Below the pieces are notes generated by a model. That model ran no database searches. It worked only from the letters and a program-made list of their open reading frames with translations, and was not told where the DNA came from. A program made the translations under genes and the position numbers. Shown here piece by piece: positions 26,966 through 39,600 of a DNA stretch of 64,000 nucleotides. Numbering within the stretch: the stretch's first letter is position 1; the number at the start of each line of letters is the position of its first letter. Source of the DNA: Pseudorasbora parva (lineage: Eukaryota; Chordata; Actinopteri; Cypriniformes; Gobionidae); contig NC_090182.1 in the NCBI RefSeq assembly GCF_024679245.1, forward strand, positions 26,183,274 to 26,247,273, in the 5' to 3' direction.

Positions 26966-27539
26966 TATAGCTTATTGTATTTTTACTTTTAAAGTATGGG
27001 TTAAAACTACTACAATAACCGGTAAAAAAAAAATCGAAATAGGCTATTCATAAGTTTCCCATAATTCTGGCTCGAGCTAACCTATCTTAAAACATGTAGA
27101 ATATATATGATCCACTTATTTTAACTCTGTAGAGCACGGACAACATATGGCTATAACAAAGTTATTCGACAAAAAAAAAAAAAAAAACATCAACAAAAAA
27201 ACAACAATGTAGATTTTTTGAGGCTCTGTGCGCTTATAATGTACTTCCACTTTAATTGAGTTGAGCTAATTAACAAGTGAATCCACGGGTCCGGGGAAAA
27301 AGACTTTACATGTGATAAAGAATAGAAGTCCTGTGGTGATTTGTTATGGCATTGTTGTTCTCTCAATAGTTTATCGCGACAGACAGTCGTTAAACCATTC
27401 AGCTAATAAAAACTATCTTACATTTCTCAGGTCTGACATAAAGTAACAATGAACTGACATTTATTATGCTTTCAGTTGAAGGATTAATAATTTTAGATGT
27501 TTGCATTTGCTGTTTATTTAGTTAATTAACATATAATAT

Positions 27540-28010
27540 ATTGTATTAATCTGCTGCACGGGGCCGTTTTAGTCTATTCGGGTCATTTGAACAGTCGCTG
27601 CTTGCCTACTACACAAATGGACAATTTACTGCTCGGGGAGTGATTTTCGGAAGCCTTGCGGCTCGGAGCTCAGTGATGTCGAACACTGGAAGGCTTTCCT
27701 GGTGGTCCCCGGCCCTAGCTCACGTTAATTAGGAAATTTGGAGAACAGAAGCCATCATTACCGAGCTCCGGGTAACTGGGAGTTTTCCTTTTCCCGCGGT
27801 CTCCTACATTTCCATAAGCAGATTACAAGTGGATGTGTTCCTGAAACCACTCGGATAAATAACCGGTTTCGTGGAATATAAGTCTCCAATTAGAACTTTT
27901 GTCATATAAGGACTGGTGCACTGCCATTCACATTAATGTAAAGTGACTAATGATGTCCCAAATGACACGTTTAGCCTATTACCACTCTAATGAAACTCAA
28001 AGCGACTGAA
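27540..28010. promoter_or_regulatory. Candidate enhancer block F, about 2.2 kb upstream of sox3
   Basis: This is a sharply bounded GC-richer block in AT-rich DNA. It contains CTCACGTTAATTAGG near 27719 (E-box-like half plus homeodomain core), GTCTCCAATTAGAAC near 27883 and TCACATTAATGTAAAGTG near 27928, with no sustained reading frame. Its compact, motif-dense composition resembles vertebrate conserved non-coding elements, but conservation has not been tested. Confidence 0.35.
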
Positions 28011-29660
28011 AATATGTCCCTGTTGTTTTGATATAGTTGTTTCTCCGTGATTAATTTGTCAGTGAACATTTGTTTAGGCCTATTTCTAGCCTTCTAATCT
28101 GTTTAATGTTTTATTTGACGTGATACATTAACTTGACTGCCCCAAATATATTCGTAATTATTAGAGTTTAAATTTTTTATTAGGCCAACATTTTTGTTCT
28201 CTAGGTGTAGGCCTATTATGCAAAATTTGAAGCCTGACCTGATCGCTCTTTTAAATTGCATGCTCTAGTCTATATCATGAATTATTAATGCTTTACATAT
28301 GTAAACATCGGGTCTGAATAACAGCATTGAGTAACAACACTTGCACGTGTTAAGAGCAGTTTGGAAAGTAAATAACGGAGACGGGTTGGTGTCTACATGT
28401 CCAAATCGGTCACACACGGTGAAAATTCTCTAAATGGTTGAGTCGTTAGTGTGTGGTGTTAAAAGCCCATCTTGAATATTCAGTGCTGTAATCGTTCAGT
28501 CTCAGTGGTGTTGCTGAATGTGTTAAATGTCGATGTTCTCGATGGACGGAGTGCTAATAGGCTACTGACCCTTTCGAAGGTGTAATTTCTCCACAGGAGA
28601 CTGAAAACCTCTCTCAAGTAGGCTACCCAACACGTCTTAGCTAAGCCTGCTCGAGTAATTTGTAAATCCAATTGCTGATAAAACTTAGAATTAATGCAAT
28701 TAGCCAAAAAAAAAAAAAAAAATCATAATATAAAAATGTATGTACTTAATTAACATATACTCAAAACTGGCGTGGCACTTCTAAAAAGTCGTTTATAGAG
28801 TTTTGTGTAGCCTATAGATAGTCATCAGTTAGACTATATTTTTTTAATACAGAACAATACAAAATTGATCCACAGGGGGGCGTTACTGTATTAATTTTGT
28901 ATTATGCACTATAAGTGATAGACACTTGACAAAAAATGCGACGTGTGTTTTTAAAACACAAAACTATTTTGTTGAATGTTATTTTTTATATTAAATGAGC
29001 TTTGTGTTATTTTCAGTTCAACATGTAAAACTGCAAATACAGACTAGGTTACTACTGTGAAACGTCAAATTGAAGTTATAGTGAGACAAAGAATAGCTGC
29101 TTCAGTAGTTTATTATAATATAATACATTATTATAATTGAGTATTATAGCCTATTTATTATACGTTTTAATCAATGTTAGTTTTAAGAGCTTGAATCCCC
29201 TCAGTCTCTGTGCTAGAGGAGTAAGGCAGGGCAAAACCCAAGCTTGCATTAGCTCATAGGATTGTCATGTCGCTTAAGAAAATAAATCGAACTTTGAATT
29301 AAATATTTATTTCTTATTATTTGTCTTATCAGTAATTATAATAGTGCAGTTGTTGTGCCATATAAGAGACAACGTTTGCAGTTTATGTATGATTCCATTC
29401 AATAGGCTACAATCTAACCTGATTCTTGTCTTTTTTATTCAATACATTTAACATGCGTTTTATTTTATTTGTACATTTCCGCATGTTCCGGAGAAAGTTT
29501 GAAATTCACAATAGCCTATTTATTTAACCATATCTGGCTACTACAAAGGTAGGGTGATGCTAACATTTTCCATTGGATAACGACCGCTTTAAAACAATAT
29601 TTGCAAAGTGATTACTATTGTCAAAGTGCAAAGATGCCAGTGATGTATTTTATATCCCAC
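28011..29660. other. AT-rich non-coding DNA upstream of the sox3 promoter
   Basis: No transposon signature and no coding frame with family features. A few homeodomain-type words are present but are expected in AT-rich DNA. Confidence 0.35.
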
Positions 29661-29689
29661 TTAAAGTGCATCCCGAAACTGTGGGGTCC

Positions 29690-30016
29690 GGGCAGCGCGC
29701 TGCTTGGATGTCGGAGTGTGATGCGCTCTGTGATTGGTCGGCGCTGAGCTCATTGTTATGCTGTCAATCCAAATCACATGGCCGAGCCTCTATTAACAGC
29801 TGAGCTTAGCGCACAACTTTTCAGAGTTCCGTGGCAGAGCAGAGCGAGACAGGCGGGACTGCTGTGGAGACATTTGAAAGTGTTTGGTGCTTTCGAATTG
29901 ACCGAAATCTTAGCTCACTGAACTTTTGACTGACCCGCTACTTTATTTTGTGAGGCTCTTTAAATTTCAGCGTTGTCTTTCGAGTGCTTTTAAGGCACTA
30001 CCTTGAAGTAGCCTGA
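29690..30016 (+). promoter_or_regulatory. sox3: sox3 core promoter and 5' UTR
   Basis: A GC-rich stretch precedes the gene. An inverted CCAAT box (GATTGG, 29732-29737) suggests NF-Y binding, a SOX-like CATTGTTATG follows at 29751, and a TATTAA word at 29791 may serve as a weak TATA element. Transcription would then start near 29815-29830, giving a 5' UTR of roughly 190 bases. Spacing fits a vertebrate core promoter, but the start site is inferred. Confidence 0.55.
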
Positions 30017-30916
30017 ATGTATAACATGATGGAAACCGAGATTAAAAGCCCCCTTCCGCAGTCCAACACGGGCTCGGCGGCGGGTGGCAAAAACAACAGT
30101 GCCAACGACCAGGACCGGGTGAAGCGGCCTATGAATGCTTTCATGGTGTGGTCTCGCGGTCAGCGGAGGAAGATGGCACAAGAGAATCCTAAAATGCACA
30201 ACTCTGAGATCAGCAAGCGCCTCGGTGCTGACTGGAAACTTTTGACTGACGCCGAGAAGAGACCCTTTATTGACGAGGCCAAGCGGTTACGAGCCATGCA
30301 CATGAAGGAGCACCCGGATTACAAATACCGTCCCCGCAGGAAGACCAAGACCCTGCTGAAGAAAGACAAGTATTCCTTGCCCGGAGGACTCTTGGCGCCC
30401 GGTGCCAACGCTGTCAACAGCGGCGTCTCGGTGGGCCAGCGGATGGACTACACGCACATGAACGGCTGGACGAACAGCGCGTACTCCCTCATGCAGGACC
30501 AGCTGGCCTACCCTCAGCATCCCAGCATGAATAGTCCCCAGATTCAGCAGATGCACCGGTACGACATGGCGGGACTTCAGTACCCGATGATGTCCACGGC
30601 CCAGACCTACATGAACGCGGCGTCCACGTACAGCATGTCACCAGCATACACGCAGCAAACTTCCAGCGCAATGGGTTTGGGATCCATGGCTTCAGTATGC
30701 AAGACTGAACCCAGCTCTCCTCCTCCGGCCATAACCTCTCACTCTCAGCGTGCTTGTTTGGGAGACCTGAGGGATATGATAAGCATGTACCTGCCGCCCG
30801 GAGGAGACAGCGCCGACCACTCCAGTCTACAGACCAGTCGGTTACACAGCGTTCATCCGCACTATCAAAGCGCAGGGACTGGCGTGAACGGAACGCTACC
30901 CCTAACCCACATTTGA
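30017..30916 (+). CDS. sox3: Transcription factor Sox3 (SoxB1), single exon, 299 aa
   Basis: The complete intronless frame begins [11 protein letters not shown] full HMG box spans about residues 33-112 ([40 protein letters not shown]), followed by the SoxB basic segment [16 protein letters not shown]. The C-terminal activation region holds [17 protein letters not shown] and [11 protein letters not shown], a sumoylation-type KTEP site, and ends LPLTHI. Length and sequence match fish Sox3 (about 300 aa) rather than Sox1, Sox2 or Sox19. SoxB1 proteins bind CATTGT-type sites in the minor groove with POU partners and keep neural progenitors undifferentiated; Sox3 also acts in gonads and the early embryo. 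No frameshift or missing residue is evident. Confidence 0.97.
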   Translation: MYNMMETEIKSPLPQSNTGSAAGGKNNSANDQDRVKRPMNAFMVWSRGQRRKMAQENPKMHNSEISKRLGADWKLLTDAEKRPFIDEAKRLRAMHMKEHPDYKYRPRRKTKTLLKKDKYSLPGGLLAPGANAVNSGVSVGQRMDYTHMNGWTNSAYSLMQDQLAYPQHPSMNSPQIQQMHRYDMAGLQYPMMSTAQTYMNAASTYSMSPAYTQQTSSAMGLGSMASVCKTEPSSPPPAITSHSQRACLGDLRDMISMYLPPGGDSADHSSLQTSRLHSVHPHYQSAGTGVNGTLPLTHI

Positions 30917-31594
30917 AAGACTCCTAAAAATAAAAATAAAAAGACTATAAGTACTTCGGATACTTGAACACTTTGGTTTGCAAAAAAGAATCGAAGTTCA
31001 ATTTCGTTTTTAAAAAAAGAAACTATTTTTAATGTCAATGAGTTGTCCGTTTTAAAGCATTTTATGACGACATATCGGGGACTTCAGAATAAATTGCATT
31101 GCAGAGGAGCTTTTATCATAAGCTGTAAAGCAATCAGCGTCTGTAGAAGAATATTGGACTTCTGATTTACTTGCCGTCAGAGTTTGTCTCTATGAAAAAG
31201 GCACGTGGCTTCGTGAAGAGGCTGTATTTCAAAAACAAAAAAGAACGAAAATATGGAGGGAGAGAGAATGTTCACTCATAAATGTTTACACTTATTTTTA
31301 GAATGTCGATTTTGTCCAAATCTGTGTAGTCTTCTTTTTGTTGTTCATTTATGAACTAGGTTTTATCGAAATGAAAGTGTGCTGGTCGCAAGCGCAAAGT
31401 TTGTTTTATTTATAGTGAGTTGTTTTTTTTTTAAAGCTTGTGAACCATTGTACGTCTTGTTGAAATGTTCCACTTTTGTTTGGTGAATCTTCCTTTCTGT
31501 GATGTTATGGCAGTATCATGTTAATTCATTGTGTGGGACGGAGAGTTTTTATTTAAACTGACGTTTCTACGTAAGACCATCCTATTCCTAAATG

Positions 31595-31600
31595 AATAAA
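31595..31600 (+). terminator. sox3: sox3 polyadenylation signal
   Basis: AATAAA lies 679 bases after the stop codon, a plausible 3' UTR length. A cluster of earlier AATAAA-like words at 30929-30940 directly after the stop is less likely to be the main site. Confidence 0.5.
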
Positions 31601-32625
31601 TTTGTTTTACAAAAAAGGTTTATGACTAGATATGAATTATTATTTTTTTTACTTCAGTTATAATTTGGTTGTTCGAATCGCATGTCTTCCGGGAAACCAG
31701 AATAAATTCGCTTGAACCCAAATGTAGTAGCCTAATTTGAGGCGATCGGTTAAATGAAGAGTAAATATGCGAATTCAGACACGCTCGCTACTAAGCAGTT
31801 GTCATCACGCGTGGATTGGTTTTAAGCGTTCTCATCAAACAGCAAATAGCTATTTTTATGCCTTCCAAATGCTAATTAATAAAACTGGCCTTTAAATGAC
31901 TCCTATGGGCCTATAAATAAAATTCTATTAATATAGGCTAATTAATGTATAAAGTATCCCCCCTCCCATAAATATCAACTGGTGTATATATAGACTATAG
32001 CTTACTGACCTTACAATGGAACTAATATTTGTTGTTTTCATAAGATACACTTTATTGATGAGACATATCTCCCTTGCAACAATACAATTAAAAACATGCA
32101 AAATCATAAATGCATAAAAGGGACAAACATATTGTTTTACAAATGAACTTTCATGCATATATTTTCCAAAGTGTGTCATTTCCTCCTGCATTTTCAATTG
32201 CTGAGTCGCCTAGGTACACACAGTTCCTCAGAATTACTTGTATAATTATGGTTAACTAATATTTTTAATCCATTGAATTTGTCAAAGCCAGACGATGAAG
32301 CAGCCAATAAATTCAGATAATTATGTTCATCATAAGAGATTAATGCAGGGATAATTTCTGTGCTATTTCACTTTATGAGCCAAGTGTGGCCGGATTTTTG
32401 TGGGGTCAGACAGAGGTTAAATGTTTCTTATTTTGTGATTTGAATATCACACCACATATTGTCTTTTGGTCTGCTTGTCAAAGGACCGTTTTCACCCTAT
32501 TTTTCTTGCTGTTAGCCAAGAAGAGGAGAAACATACAAGGCCGTTTCGGACTGCCTACTGTAATTTAGAGTGTAATTTCAACTACTGAGTCCTCAATATA
32601 TAATATGTATAGTAGCCAATGTACT
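31601..32625. other. Non-coding DNA just downstream of sox3
   Basis: AT-rich with many TTAATT-type words and no transposon signature. It may carry downstream sox3 control elements, but I see nothing specific enough to mark. Confidence 0.35.
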
Positions 32626-32627
32626 GT

Positions 32628-32935
<308 letters not shown>

Positions 32936-33271
32936 TTTTCCTATAACATTAGGCTGAAAAAGTGAGTGTGAACCTGTAAAGTAAACCTATATGGATTTTG
33001 AATGCTAGATTTCTAGATTTGACTTGTTTTTGAAATATCATTTGTTCATCCATTCAATAATTATCCATTCTGCAAAGCACCCTACATTTTCAGAATCCAA
33101 ACAAACCCACTGATTTACATTTGGAATAACCTAATGCAATTAACATAAAAAACTTTCAGGATGTATTGCATTATAAATGCCACCTGTATTTTTAAAAGTA
33201 CCGTCCTTAATTTAATCTCAACCAGGCATTTACATTATTAATGACCGGTAAATGCTCAAATAAGAGATTGT

Positions 33272-33480
33272 GTTCACTCTTAAAAATAAAGGTTCTAAAA
33301 GAGGATTTTCACAGCAATGCATAAAGAACCATTTTTGGTTCCCCAAAGAACCTTCAAGTGAACTGTGCTTAAAAGAGTCATATGAAGAACATTTAAAAAA
33401 TCTAAAGAACCCACTTCCAGGGTTGTTAAAATCCTTCATGGAAACATCGAGGCCAATACAGAACCTTGATTTTTAAGAAC
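33272..33480. repeat. MITE copy 2 of the CACTCTTAAAAATAAAG family
   Basis: It begins TTCACTCTTAAAAATAAAGG and contains TAAAGAACCATTTTTGGTTC and CCCAAAGAACCTTCAAG. It ends with GAACCTTGATTTTTAAGAAC, the inverted counterpart of the start. Confidence 0.65.
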
Positions 33481-34369
33481 TCCGATTCTGTTGTCACTTC
33501 ATTTGTAATTTTTGCACTAATGGGATTTCTCATAACAGCAATATGAATCAAATTTTTTTTTTTTGAATGACACTGTCACACTTCGAAAGTATGCAACCGA
33601 AATTCTCTATTTGCACTTGACTGCTTTACAGCAGGGGATGAGTTGCACGACATAAAAGGCATTTATTCCTCAGAGCCATTGAATGCATGCACTGGCTGCT
33701 GTCTTTCCCACATTCACTGACAGGTTTGATCCATGCCTCATTGCTGTGCTTGGATTAGCCCTGTGCACCTCTATGGATGCCAACAGATTAAATGGACCTC
33801 CCTGAAATCAGCGGCAGTCTTAAGTCATTCTAGTGTGTCTGAGACTACGTATCAGCTAATCGTGCTGCCTAATTCTTAAAAAAAACTTTTTTTTTTAATT
33901 AGAGAAACAGAAGCAGTGGTGAATTTGTTGCATATGTCTGCTATGAACAGTACACCATGGTTTACTAAACAGTTTTTACATCCACAATCACAATACTTTT
34001 GAACTTGATATCCACTTGCCAGTTAAAAGGCAGGAATGTATTAAGTAAACTCATATGAGTGAAGCTGTAGGCCTGATAGCATAATGCATTTGGTCTTTTC
34101 CAGCAAAGAGTGGGGCTCTCTCATTCACTGAACCTGCTCAGCAACTCATTGGGAACTCCTCATTCCAAATCTCTAGGTGTTTTTTGTTTTTTTCGGCAGT
34201 ATTGCCGTTCACGAATGTACACAGATTACAGTACGTCAGTTGAAGAAATGGGTGTGTTTGAAAAATAAAGTGAACAGGCTCTATGGTATTTCGATGGTGC
34301 CAGACTGGACTTGCTGTGGCGTTGTGTACTAAAAACAACATATCCTAGTATTGATTAGCAGGCTGGCTC
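33481..34369. other. Non-coding DNA, nothing specific
   Basis: No gene, transposon terminus or sustained motif cluster recognised. Confidence 0.3.
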
Positions 34370-34640
34370 AGGGCATTGCTGTCGGGCCTGTCCACTGGAG
34401 TGAGACTCATGTGGGCTGTGGGGACAGAGTGGAGTCGAGGTGTGGGGGTGAATTAATCTCCCTGAACTGGGGCAGATGTCATTGACGAGCCCCTATTAGA
34501 TCAGCTCTTGCCGTGGGAAAATGGCATCCAATCCTTACGGGGTCAGGACTTTGAGCTGACCCTCAAGGTCTCATCCCACCTCAGAGAGCTGTCCATTCTC
34601 CTGCACTTTATCTAAGAGACAGGCTCACCTCTCCTGCCTA
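34370..34640. promoter_or_regulatory. Candidate conserved non-coding block downstream of sox3
   Basis: A GC-rich, non-repetitive block with GGTGAATTAATCTCCCTGAA near 34447 and ATTGACGAGCCCCTATTAG near 34480. It lacks a coding frame with family features. The call rests on composition alone. Confidence 0.2.
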
Positions 34641-34832
34641 TGGCTATTGTCTTGTGGAACCATTGTATGTTTGCTATTCTTGTACCTCATTATACACGTA
34701 AATCTAACCTCTTCCTCTTCTTCCAGCACGTGTCACGATTTTGGTTCCTCTCTGCATTTTATGTTCATGTATTAAATGAGTGTTGCTGCCTTGTTCACTT
34801 TAGTTTCGCTTTAGTTTACACCAGTCTTTACT

Positions 34833-34993
34833 CCACTTTTAAAAATAAAGTTTCCAAAATCCCATTTTTTGCAGCAATGCCATTAAAGAACCTTTCCTAT
34901 AGAGAATATTTTGTACAATGGGAAGGTTCCATAGACGTTCTTCATTGAACCATAGATTATAGTTAAGAACCATTGTTTCTAAGAGTGGAGAAG
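34833..34993. repeat. MITE copy 3 of the CACTCTTAAAAATAAAG family
   Basis: It starts CCACTTTTAAAAATAAAG and ends GAACCATTGTTTCTAAGAGT, followed by GG. The inner words GCAATGCCATTAAAGAACC and GGGAAGGTTCCATAGACG resemble those of copies 1 and 2. The ends are inverted relative to each other. Confidence 0.7.
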
Positions 34994-37900
34994 CTCCAAA
35001 AGGCTGCTGACACATTTGGAATGCGAATGTCAGTGTATTTATCAGATATAAACATTGTAGAGTACAGATATAAACGATGTCAGTTGTATTTGAAGTTTAA
35101 AGATAATCCCACATCTAGTTATTGTGCCAACTTGCTTCTGTCCAATGATTCTGATTATCTATTTATCTATTTTTTATTTTATTTTTTGTTGGGGGGGGTA
35201 ATTACAGTCATGGTTGCATCTCTGTGGCATTACACAACCACAAAAGAATGTAGAGAGGGAGGTTTAATGGGTGGTTGCAGCTCCAATTTAGGCTCGGCCC
35301 TGCAGTCCAGGTGCAAGTGCATTGATGTTTGTAGAGTAAATCATTCTAATTAATATAGTCTTAATACAAGGGGACAGACTCTTTTAACTGTGTCTAATGA
35401 GATGCATAAACAGGGAAGTGTATTCTGTAGGGAATATTGTATTGTACTTTGATCTCTGTTAAAGAGTTTTTATACAGTGTCATTCAATGCCATTCATGTT
35501 CCTTTTGAAATGATGTAATATTTTGTCGAGGACATGAATGTATTTTTTCTCAACATCAGGAACTCTATTGTTTCATAAATACTTGTCAACAAAGTTCCCA
35601 CTAAACACCAGTTATAATAACACTTTTCCTTTATCTGTGCTAAAAACTCTGCACATTTATAATACTTGGGAATTAGGTTATTCTTTCAATGTTTCCCTAT
35701 AGCTTCTCTTGTCAGTGAAAAGTAGTGGCCTGGAGGGGAATTACTGATTATGATATTTGAGTGAAACCCCTTGTAGAGCCGCGGAGCCTTAAAATGAGTG
35801 TGTGGAAATTTCCCTGAACTTGGAACTACCCTGCCCTTAACGTCTGCACTGCTCAGTTGGGTGGAGCAGGTGCTGTGAATTTCTCTGACGCAGGATGGAA
35901 ACAGGTTTTAGGGTGCCTGTCTCTAACCCAGCATCTCCAAGATGGAATTGGGTGGAGTGTGAGTGACATTAGGGTAGATGGCACAGTTTTGGTGACATGT
36001 CAACCCAGGGAAATGGCATAGATTGTTCTTTATATAAGTTGTATTCAATCCAATCTCACAAGTAACTATTTTATTAGGAAACACATGATTTTCTGTAATA
36101 AAGTAAAGAAAATATTAGTAATTTATTTATTTATTTATTTATTTGATTGGGACAGTGCATGTTAATGAACACAACATGGAGTACATGCATGTAAACATGC
36201 CGGATTGTAGCCGAGGGCTAATTTCCATCCGTAGTCCCAAAAGTAATGAAGTAATGATCCCCTTAATCCCACCTCTAAACCTAACTGTTAGTGGGGCATA
36301 GATACAAATAGTCTGAATTAGCTACCAATTCACCAAAACATAGTTACACATTGCCATGAGAGTGTTTGTTTTATTGAATGATTTGTTTCATTGATTTATT
36401 TATTGTTGGTTTTTATTTATTTGTTTAGATGTTCTCCTAAAATTCCTTTAGAGAAATAATGCACATGAGAAAACTTTTGACATACAAGAGGTGGATCCTA
36501 CTAACATGGATGTATACATGGATATGTATATATGGATGCTTAGTTCAGATAGTGGTCTTCAAAGAAATATTTGAGGAAATATTGAAGTCTGGTTGCATGT
36601 TTAGGTATCTGCAGAGCACAGTATGAGATGCATATACATGTTGAGATCTCTTCTGAAACAAATGCATCTGATGCTTTCAGTGTCTTTTCTTCAGGAGAAG
36701 CTGAACGCATCTATATTTGCTCTTCATTACTGAAGCACTTGAGATATCAAACATCTAATTAGAGATTTTTCTTTCCAATGGAAATTTAACAAAAAAAAAA
36801 TCTTTTTTTAGTCCAAATATTTTTTGTATAGTGGAGGAAGGACAAGTTGATGTGTGATGCACAACCTTTTTGTGCATTGATAGTTAAAGCAGTTGGCAAA
36901 GTAGAGACAATACATGGGTACAGAGGTTATAGAGTTGGGGGCAGGGCTGTAAAATGGGAGATTAGGCCTCATCTAGGCCACAGATATTGATTAGTGTAGG
37001 TTGGGTCATCAAGAAGAAACAGAGATTGACAGATGAACAATGGTCTTATATCTGCGTGATGACTCCTTGTCATGTCTGTAATGTCAGGGGTTCTGAGGAT
37101 GCTTTGACAGTAGGTACATTAGTCCAACTCACCAGAAATTCTCCTCAATTCCTCTCTCTTTTATCCTCTGTGTTATTGGTGAATGTCTTCACTCAGGTGA
37201 ACATCTTGTAGAAGTTCTCCATGCACATGGAAATAAGACCCCGCACAGAAGTGCCTCACTCGTGTATTGATTAGTTGCCATTGCCGTTCAGCCCGTTCTA
37301 TGAGAGATGTGCATTTGTGGGCCAAATGCTTATATTAGGGCATGTCTGGAGGGGTGAAAAAAATGTAATGTGCTTCCTTAATACTTCTTTTACGGAGTGC
37401 CCCACTACAGATTATTTCGCTTCAGTTTCAATAGGTGAGATGTTTCAATCAATAATGATATGATAATGTGCCACAATATTTTGTTGTTCATTGTTATTTA
37501 TTTGTGTTTTATAATGTAAATGGATTAAGGGATCATTCACTAATCTTCATTTGCCAATTTTCTATACAGTGAAGTCAATGGAGACCAAAACAACATAGGA
37601 CCCCATTGACATTTTTCAAAATTTCTTCTTTAGTGTTCCTCAGAGGAAAGAAAGTCATACAGGTTTGGAACAACATGAGAGTAAATAATGACAGCTGTTT
37701 TGTTTGTTTTCTGAGCAAACTATCCATTTAGTTCACTAGACGGAAAGAACAATAGCATTAGGAATTCCATTTAGGCCAAAATACTTACGCATTTGTTGTG
37801 GTATTTCATGATATAGTTAATCATCCAGTATTGTGTCCTGCTTTTAAGTATGGTACTCTTTGGTTCTCCCCTATGTTTAGCCTTTAGTATCTCAATCACA

Positions 37901-38399
37901 ATTGCATAATATAATATATTTTGAAATGCTTTAAAGACACTCGCATACTTCAACAGCCTTATTATTTTGTCCACTTCAGCCTGTCATTCACAGCAGCACT
38001 CCAGGGTCTATTAGCATGTGAGTGAGCTTGTAGAAAGATCAGTAGCTGGTGTGACTTGCTACTTGCAAGGGTGAGAAGGAACATCAGCTAATGAGCAGTA
38101 GCTGAAGATAACAGAAAATAAACAAAACACGGCGTTAAATCTCTGAACCCAGCCCTTTCCCTCTTTCATCTCATTTAATGTTGTGTATGCCAAAATGTTG
38201 ACTGCACCTATATAGGTCCCGCTTGTCAAAATAGTATTATCGTGGGTTTAAAGCTAATTAAAATGCCCTGTTTCGTGGGAAACCAGTCTGGCTTTTAACT
38301 GTGGGTTAAGGTGATATGCTTTTCACCAGTGCCTTGAAAATGTGCTATGTAGGCCAAATGAGACGTAAAGCTTTTTTTTGTGCACCCAAAAAGTTCATT
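34994..38399. other. Non-coding interval with scattered repeats
   Basis: Two repeats stand out. 36113-36245 starts with (TTTA)n and holds GATTGGGACAGTGCATG and GCTAATTTCCATCCGTAGTC, a dispersed fish repeat. 37525-37735 has ends AGGGATCATTCACTAATC and TCTGAGCAAACTATCCATTT of the TTAA-type MITE family. The rest shows no gene. 35700-35990 and 38150-38300 are mixed-composition DNA of unknown role. Confidence 0.45.
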
Positions 38400-38960
38400 C
38401 GCATCCCTCCTTCCAAACCCCCGGCAAATATCACACCTCGGATGCATAAACATGCCTGAGCTCCACACATCAAGCCACGCAGGGGGCCTGGCCGGCTATA
38501 GAGCCGCACTGTGACACCAATCAGGAATGATGGCAGCCCCCTTTGTCATGCTAACAGGAATTGCCTCTTCTCTTATTCAAATGCTCTCCTTCTCTTTCTC
38601 CCTCCCTTCATCCCTCTCTCCTTTTCTCCCTCCTCATGGGCCATGTAAATCCATACTTAGAGAGTTTGAAAAAGAGGGAGAGTGAACGAGAGAGGGAGTG
38701 AGAACTCCCTGTCCCCAGAACCGTTGATCGGTGGGCCTCTCTCCTGGGGGTCAGCGTGGCTCTCGCAGCGCCGAGCTGTTTCCATGCCCAGCCGAGCGCA
38801 TTTCATATTCAAATGCTCCAATCAGGCCTGTGACCCACGGGGGGCTTTTTTACAGCCCTTGCCTCGGGTCAGCGGGTCAAGATGGTGATTTAATAGCCAG
38901 GGCGATGGGAGAAAAAAGGGAAAGGAGTGATTTAGTGACTGAATGAGTCATAAAAAAGCA
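38400..38960. promoter_or_regulatory. Candidate conserved non-coding block with repeated ATTCAAATGCTC
   Basis: A GC-rich stretch containing the 12-mer ATTCAAATGCTC twice (near 38575 and 38807), each octamer-like, and TCATATTCAAATGCTCCAAT around the second. Open frames across it (38682-38946) have no recognisable domain. A regulatory role is inferred. Confidence 0.25.
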
Positions 38961-39419
38961 TTTTTCTTAAGTTGTCATGTAAATGCAAGTAGCCGGCATA
39001 AAGTTTGTCGCTTTTTCCTTTCCCCCCTCACCTGGCTTAGGCACCTGTTTGTGCTGTTTAGACTAAATTCGCTAAAGACGTGTCAGAGTGACGGTACGAA
39101 AATCAAAGGTTTAAGGTCCTTCTGTGGTGTGGTGTGTTATGGGGCAATCTTACCTGAGCATCTTGTTATTCATGTCTCAACAGGTGTGTTCGCTGCAAAT
39201 TACACAGAGGTGGTATGTGCGTGTTGGCTGGTTGTCATGTACTAATTATTCTGGAGATGTGCATGTGAACACTGAATAAAATTGAGGTTTAGTTGTCTTT
39301 ATTTAGTACACATCTAACGTGATGGTTTGCCCTCTGGTACACACTGTGGACACCTGTGAAAGCTACCGATAAAGCAGTTCTAGCTATAACACAGCATTAA
39401 AATATGCCAAAATTATCAG

Positions 39420-39600
39420 TTTTTTTGTTAGTTCACGGTGCGTTAACTAGTGTTAACAAATACAACATTTGATTTTAGTCAATTGATTTAGAAATTAACA
39501 TTTACTAAGATTGATAAATGCTTCATTCTTAGTTCATGTCAACAAAAGTAGTTAACTAATGAAACAATTGTAAAATGTTAGCATTAAATTAAACAATTTC
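39420..39600. repeat. Short dispersed repeat
   Basis: It contains TTAGTTCACGGTGCGTTAAC, GTGTTAACAAATACAACAT and TTAGTTCATGTCAACAAAAG, then AACTAATGAAACAATTGTAA. Such self-similar GTTAACTAATG words are typical of an abundant cyprinid non-autonomous element. Confidence 0.55.
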
